From positions 1 to 64,000 of the forward strand of contig JAKVCB010000005.1 of assembly GCA_022448345.1 (NCBI GenBank): a DNA stretch of 64,000 nucleotides. The letters are read 5' to 3'. This DNA comes from Pirellulales bacterium (GTDB taxonomy: Bacteria; Planctomycetota; Planctomycetia; Pirellulales; Lacipirellulaceae). Below are positions 61,509 through 64,000 of the stretch, in pieces. The notes beneath the pieces were generated by a model that saw nothing but the letters and a program-made list of their open reading frames with translations, did no database searches and was not told where the DNA came from. The translations under genes and the position numbers were made by a program. How positions within the stretch are numbered: position 1 is the first letter of the stretch; the number at the start of each line of letters is the position of its first letter.

Positions 61509-62516
61509 ATGACCGCACTTGTCCCACTTCCGATTCTTTCGGCGAACTCGTTTCGTCAACAGGGTGTTCGGGAGTTGCGTGCGGCGGGGAAGATCCAGAC
61601 GTTGCAGATCAACTTGGGCCTCGTCTGCAATCTGGCATGCCACCATTGTCATGTGGAATCTTCGCCGAAACGGGACAGTCCCCAAGAAAACATGTCTGCC
61701 GACACTGCACGGCGTGTTATCGATTGGATTGCCAGCAATCATCAGATCGAGCGTGTTGACCTGACCGGGGGGAGCCCCGAGATGAACCCTAACTTTCGCT
61801 CGCTGGTACGACGGGTTCGAGATTTGGGGCGGCATGTCATGGATCGTTGCAACCCAACCATTATTCCATACACAGATCACGAAAATAGAGAACCGTATGC
61901 ATGGATTCCTCACTTCCTGGCTGAGCACCAGGTCGAGGTCGTTGCCTCTTTGCCATGTTACCTGGAAGACAATGTCGATCAGCAGCGGGGTCGTGGGGCC
62001 TACAATGCGTCGATTGAAGGTTTGCGGCGACTTAACGATGCAGGTTATGGGCGGGATCCACGGTTGCGACTCAACCTCGTTTACAATCCCAACGGCCCCC
62101 ATCTGCCACCACCACAAGCGTCACTTTTTGCCGACTATCAGCGTGAATTGAAAAATCGATTCGGTTTAGTCTTCAACGACTTGTGGACGATCACCAACAT
62201 GCCCATTAAGAGATGGCGGCATGAACTTGAACGGTCGGGTCAGCTTTCCGACTACATGAAAATGCTCGCCAAGGCGTACAACCCATTGACCCTTGATGGT
62301 CTTATGTGTCGGCATCAAATTCACATTGATTCGGCAGGACGCCTCTACGACTGCGATTTCAATTATGCGTTAGATTTACGCACGTCGGGCTCTCCCGAAC
62401 AGTTTCTTTGGAATACGACCGCCGACGAACTGGCGGGTCGTGCAATATCGACCGGTGACCACTGTTATGGGTGCACGGCGGGTGCCGGAAGTAGTTGCGG
62501 CGGCGCCTTGATTTGA
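61509..62516 (+). CDS. arsS: Arsenosugar biosynthesis radical SAM protein ArsS
   Basis: The 335-residue enzyme has the radical SAM cluster motif C40-x3-C44-x2-C47 (VCNLACHHC), then DLTGGSPEMN, and the C-terminal DUF3641-type part with MCRHQIHIDSAGRLYDCDFN. It ends CYGCTAGAGSSCGGALI; in some homologues this region carries selenocysteine, here plain Cys. With ArsM it is thought to join 5-prime-deoxyadenosine to dimethylated arsenic, the first step to arsenosugars. The pair form an operon. Confidence 0.88.
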   Translation: MTALVPLPILSANSFRQQGVRELRAAGKIQTLQINLGLVCNLACHHCHVESSPKRDSPQENMSADTARRVIDWIASNHQIERVDLTGGSPEMNPNFRSLVRRVRDLGRHVMDRCNPTIIPYTDHENREPYAWIPHFLAEHQVEVVASLPCYLEDNVDQQRGRGAYNASIEGLRRLNDAGYGRDPRLRLNLVYNPNGPHLPPPQASLFADYQRELKNRFGLVFNDLWTITNMPIKRWRHELERSGQLSDYMKMLAKAYNPLTLDGLMCRHQIHIDSAGRLYDCDFNYALDLRTSGSPEQFLWNTTADELAGRAISTGDHCYGCTAGAGSSCGGALI

Positions 62517-62588
62517 GCGTGCGGTCGCTGTTTGGTCATTCGGGAACAGTTGCCACGGGCTTCGGAAGTCAGAGCACCTTTTTGCCAG

Positions 62589-63515
62589 TTAGTCGACCTC
62601 CTGATAGCGTGACTCAAGCGAGATGTGGAGGCGTCCTGTCCCGGTCATATGGAAGGTCGCACCCGCATCGAGCATTGATTTTGCCACTCCGATCGGTCCC
62701 TCCAAGTCAGACGACACCAGGCGACAGCCGTCAATTTCGACAGCAAACAGACCTTCCAGTTGCACTCGCATTTGGCCTTCGTTGTGATCGGTTGCTTCCA
62801 GGAACGCGTCAAAAGCAGCACACCGGACCTGTCCAATGGTCCTGATTTCGGTCAGTGTTAGATGGAACGACTCGACGGTACCTAGCGACTGACCAAGGGC
62901 AAACAGTCGCTCGGCGACTTCACGTGGTAGCGAAATCTTCTGGCCGACAACCACTGTTTTTCCAACCAGAAATTCTGCAAGTGGACTCGCCTCACCAAGA
63001 CTGTTCATGTTGCCAGCAACAATTTTGTATTCGGCAAGGGTGGGCAGTTGTCCTTGGTCGTCGGTCACCATCAACACGGTTCCATTTCGAAAACAGTGGT
63101 ATTTACGACCTTCCACCGGGTCCTTTTCGGTCTTGTGGGAATCTGTTTCAGCGGTGAGTTGCCGCTCAGAAACCAGGTATCGCACATCGGCCTCAGTCAT
63201 GCGATTGTGCGCAATGTCCACAGCCGTGATCACCCGGTGTTGGCGTTGCGTGAGTACGCTTTGCCTTTGTTCAACGATTTGCTTTTTCCGCCGGCCGATC
63301 GTCTTCATACTCGATTCGAACAGGAGTTTTTGTTCAACCTGGTCTCCCACGTGTGCGGAGCGACCTGTGAAGATTGCAGATGCAAGGTTTTGCGGATCGC
63401 CAGCGGTCGTTTCGAACGTTGCCTGAGTCAGGTTCCCCTGCTGTGCCAATGTTGTCGGACCGGAGATGATCCAAAGAGCAAGGGTTGCCAGGCGAATCGC
63501 GAGCTGGGTTTTCAT
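62589..63515 (-). CDS. Secreted protein of unknown function
   Basis: The 308-residue protein has a signal peptide (AIRLATLALWIISGPTTLAQQG) with cleavage near AQ-Q. The mature part has alternating strands (VVVGQKISLPREVAERLF, FHLTLTEIRTIGQVRCAAFDAFLEA) and no enzyme motif that I know. It resembles uncharacterised planctomycete secreted proteins in layout. It converges on arsS with 72 bp between and may be unrelated to it. Confidence 0.65.
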   Translation of the reverse strand: MKTQLAIRLATLALWIISGPTTLAQQGNLTQATFETTAGDPQNLASAIFTGRSAHVGDQVEQKLLFESSMKTIGRRKKQIVEQRQSVLTQRQHRVITAVDIAHNRMTEADVRYLVSERQLTAETDSHKTEKDPVEGRKYHCFRNGTVLMVTDDQGQLPTLAEYKIVAGNMNSLGEASPLAEFLVGKTVVVGQKISLPREVAERLFALGQSLGTVESFHLTLTEIRTIGQVRCAAFDAFLEATDHNEGQMRVQLEGLFAVEIDGCRLVSSDLEGPIGVAKSMLDAGATFHMTGTGRLHISLESRYQEVD

Positions 63516-63921
63516 CTGAAAATCTCCAAGACCTGTTTCGACAGGGTCATGTCCGGTTTCTACGGAAAGTGTGGCGTCTGCCCACGGCGGTCAGGTTCAT
63601 TCTCGGGCAGGTCGACGGCGGATGATCGCGTGCGTTTCGGGGGACCGTCAACACCGGTTAGGGGCGAGTTTCTCGACAGTAGCGCCGAATGGTTCGATTC
63701 AACCATTTGCAAGCACTAACGGTCGCAAGGAGTGCTTGCTAGCTTAAGCAGTTTGTCCGCTTTCGAGACCGATCTCGTCAAAATGCTTCTGCCTCGTCAA
63801 AAAGGACTCTGCTCAAGCGATACCGGCCTAGGTACAGGATCTGCGGGTTGCTATAGTTCGCAGCCCTTCCGGCGGGGTTCCCATTCCTCGTTTCCGCAGA
63901 TCCCACCAAGAGAATCTTGTG
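63516..63921. other. Divergent intergenic region at the right end
   Basis: This 406 bp stretch between two divergent secreted-protein genes has no supported gene. The plus-strand frame 63048-63719 mostly lies antisense to the previous gene and lacks a natural start. Confidence 0.4.
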
Positions 63922-64000
63922 ATGCACTACGGTCACTTTTCGTCGTTCGTATCTTCGTTGCTTCTTGTTGTGCTGTTGACCTCGGCTGTGCCTGGCCAGC
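63922..64000 (+). CDS. Secreted protein, N-terminal start only
   Basis: ATG 63922 opens a frame to the window end, 26 codons. It reads MHYGHFSS, then a hydrophobic run VSSLLLVVLLTSAVPGQ, a classical signal peptide. The protein itself lies outside the window. Confidence 0.55.
   Translation, partial: MHYGHFSSFVSSLLLVVLLTSAVPGQ

Noticed and set aside
63048-63719. Long plus-strand frame of 223 codons
   Set aside because: Mostly antisense to the secreted protein at 62589-63515, whose signal peptide and codon use are convincing.

Overview
The window looks like a piece of chromosome from a planctomycete, most likely of the Pirellulaceae type. The reasons are gene content (an Nqr-type sodium pump operon, NfeD/flotillin genes, a GH109-type oxidoreductase-fold glycosidase, UbiD, many secreted proteins of unknown function), mostly weak or absent Shine-Dalgarno sequences, and a moderately GC-rich composition. 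This placement is inferred from content; no marker gene such as 16S rRNA is present. I saw no CRISPR array, phage or insertion sequence.

Region 1 (1-5862) holds ordinary metabolic genes: a cut-off secreted protein, a LOG-family phosphoribohydrolase, a prepilin-peptidase fragment without its protease half, a UbiD-type decarboxylase coupled to a methyltransferase, and a WaaE-like glycosyltransferase.

Region 2 (about 6086-23201) is the most unusual part, a lipid/polyketide biosynthetic locus. It has a single-module, fully reducing type I polyketide synthase (KS-AT-DH-ER-KR-ACP-TE), a GH3-family acyl-acid amido synthetase, an NAD(P)-dependent 3beta-HSD/epimerase-like reductase, an enolase-superfamily enzyme and an alpha/beta hydrolase. 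Two further genes on the other strand encode a Sfp-type phosphopantetheinyl transferase and a type II thioesterase. A divergent gene encodes a fatty acyl-AMP ligase fused to an acyl carrier protein. A coherent reading is that the ligase-ACP activates a fatty acid, the synthase extends and reduces it, and the GH3 enzyme may join the acyl chain to an amine or amino acid. The product is not known to me.

Region 3 (23516-30964) is a complete nqrABCDEF-apbE-nqrM operon on the minus strand with a perfect CRP-like palindrome upstream. A decayed family 4 glycosyltransferase pseudogene follows (31097-31934).

Region 4 (32107-37943) looks like an amino-sugar salvage module: nucleotidyltransferase, NahK-like sugar 1-kinase, GH109-type glycosidase and a large secreted TIM-barrel-like protein on the opposite strand. 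A class V aminotransferase and ilvN-ilvC follow on the minus strand.

Region 5 (41519-49441) carries two NfeD proteins and the flotillin FloA, then an operon of three small membrane-anchored proteins, two of them coiled-coil paralogues, and a ferritin. A tRNA-Leu(GAG) lies beside inverted repeats. Then come coaX, a reduced MnmE-like GTPase, a TPR lipid- or envelope-type protein, thiol peroxidase, a dihaem cytochrome c peroxidase, fxsA, a non-canonical Nramp-family transporter, and an arsM-arsS pair that points to arsenosugar synthesis. The window ends in the signal peptide of another secreted protein.
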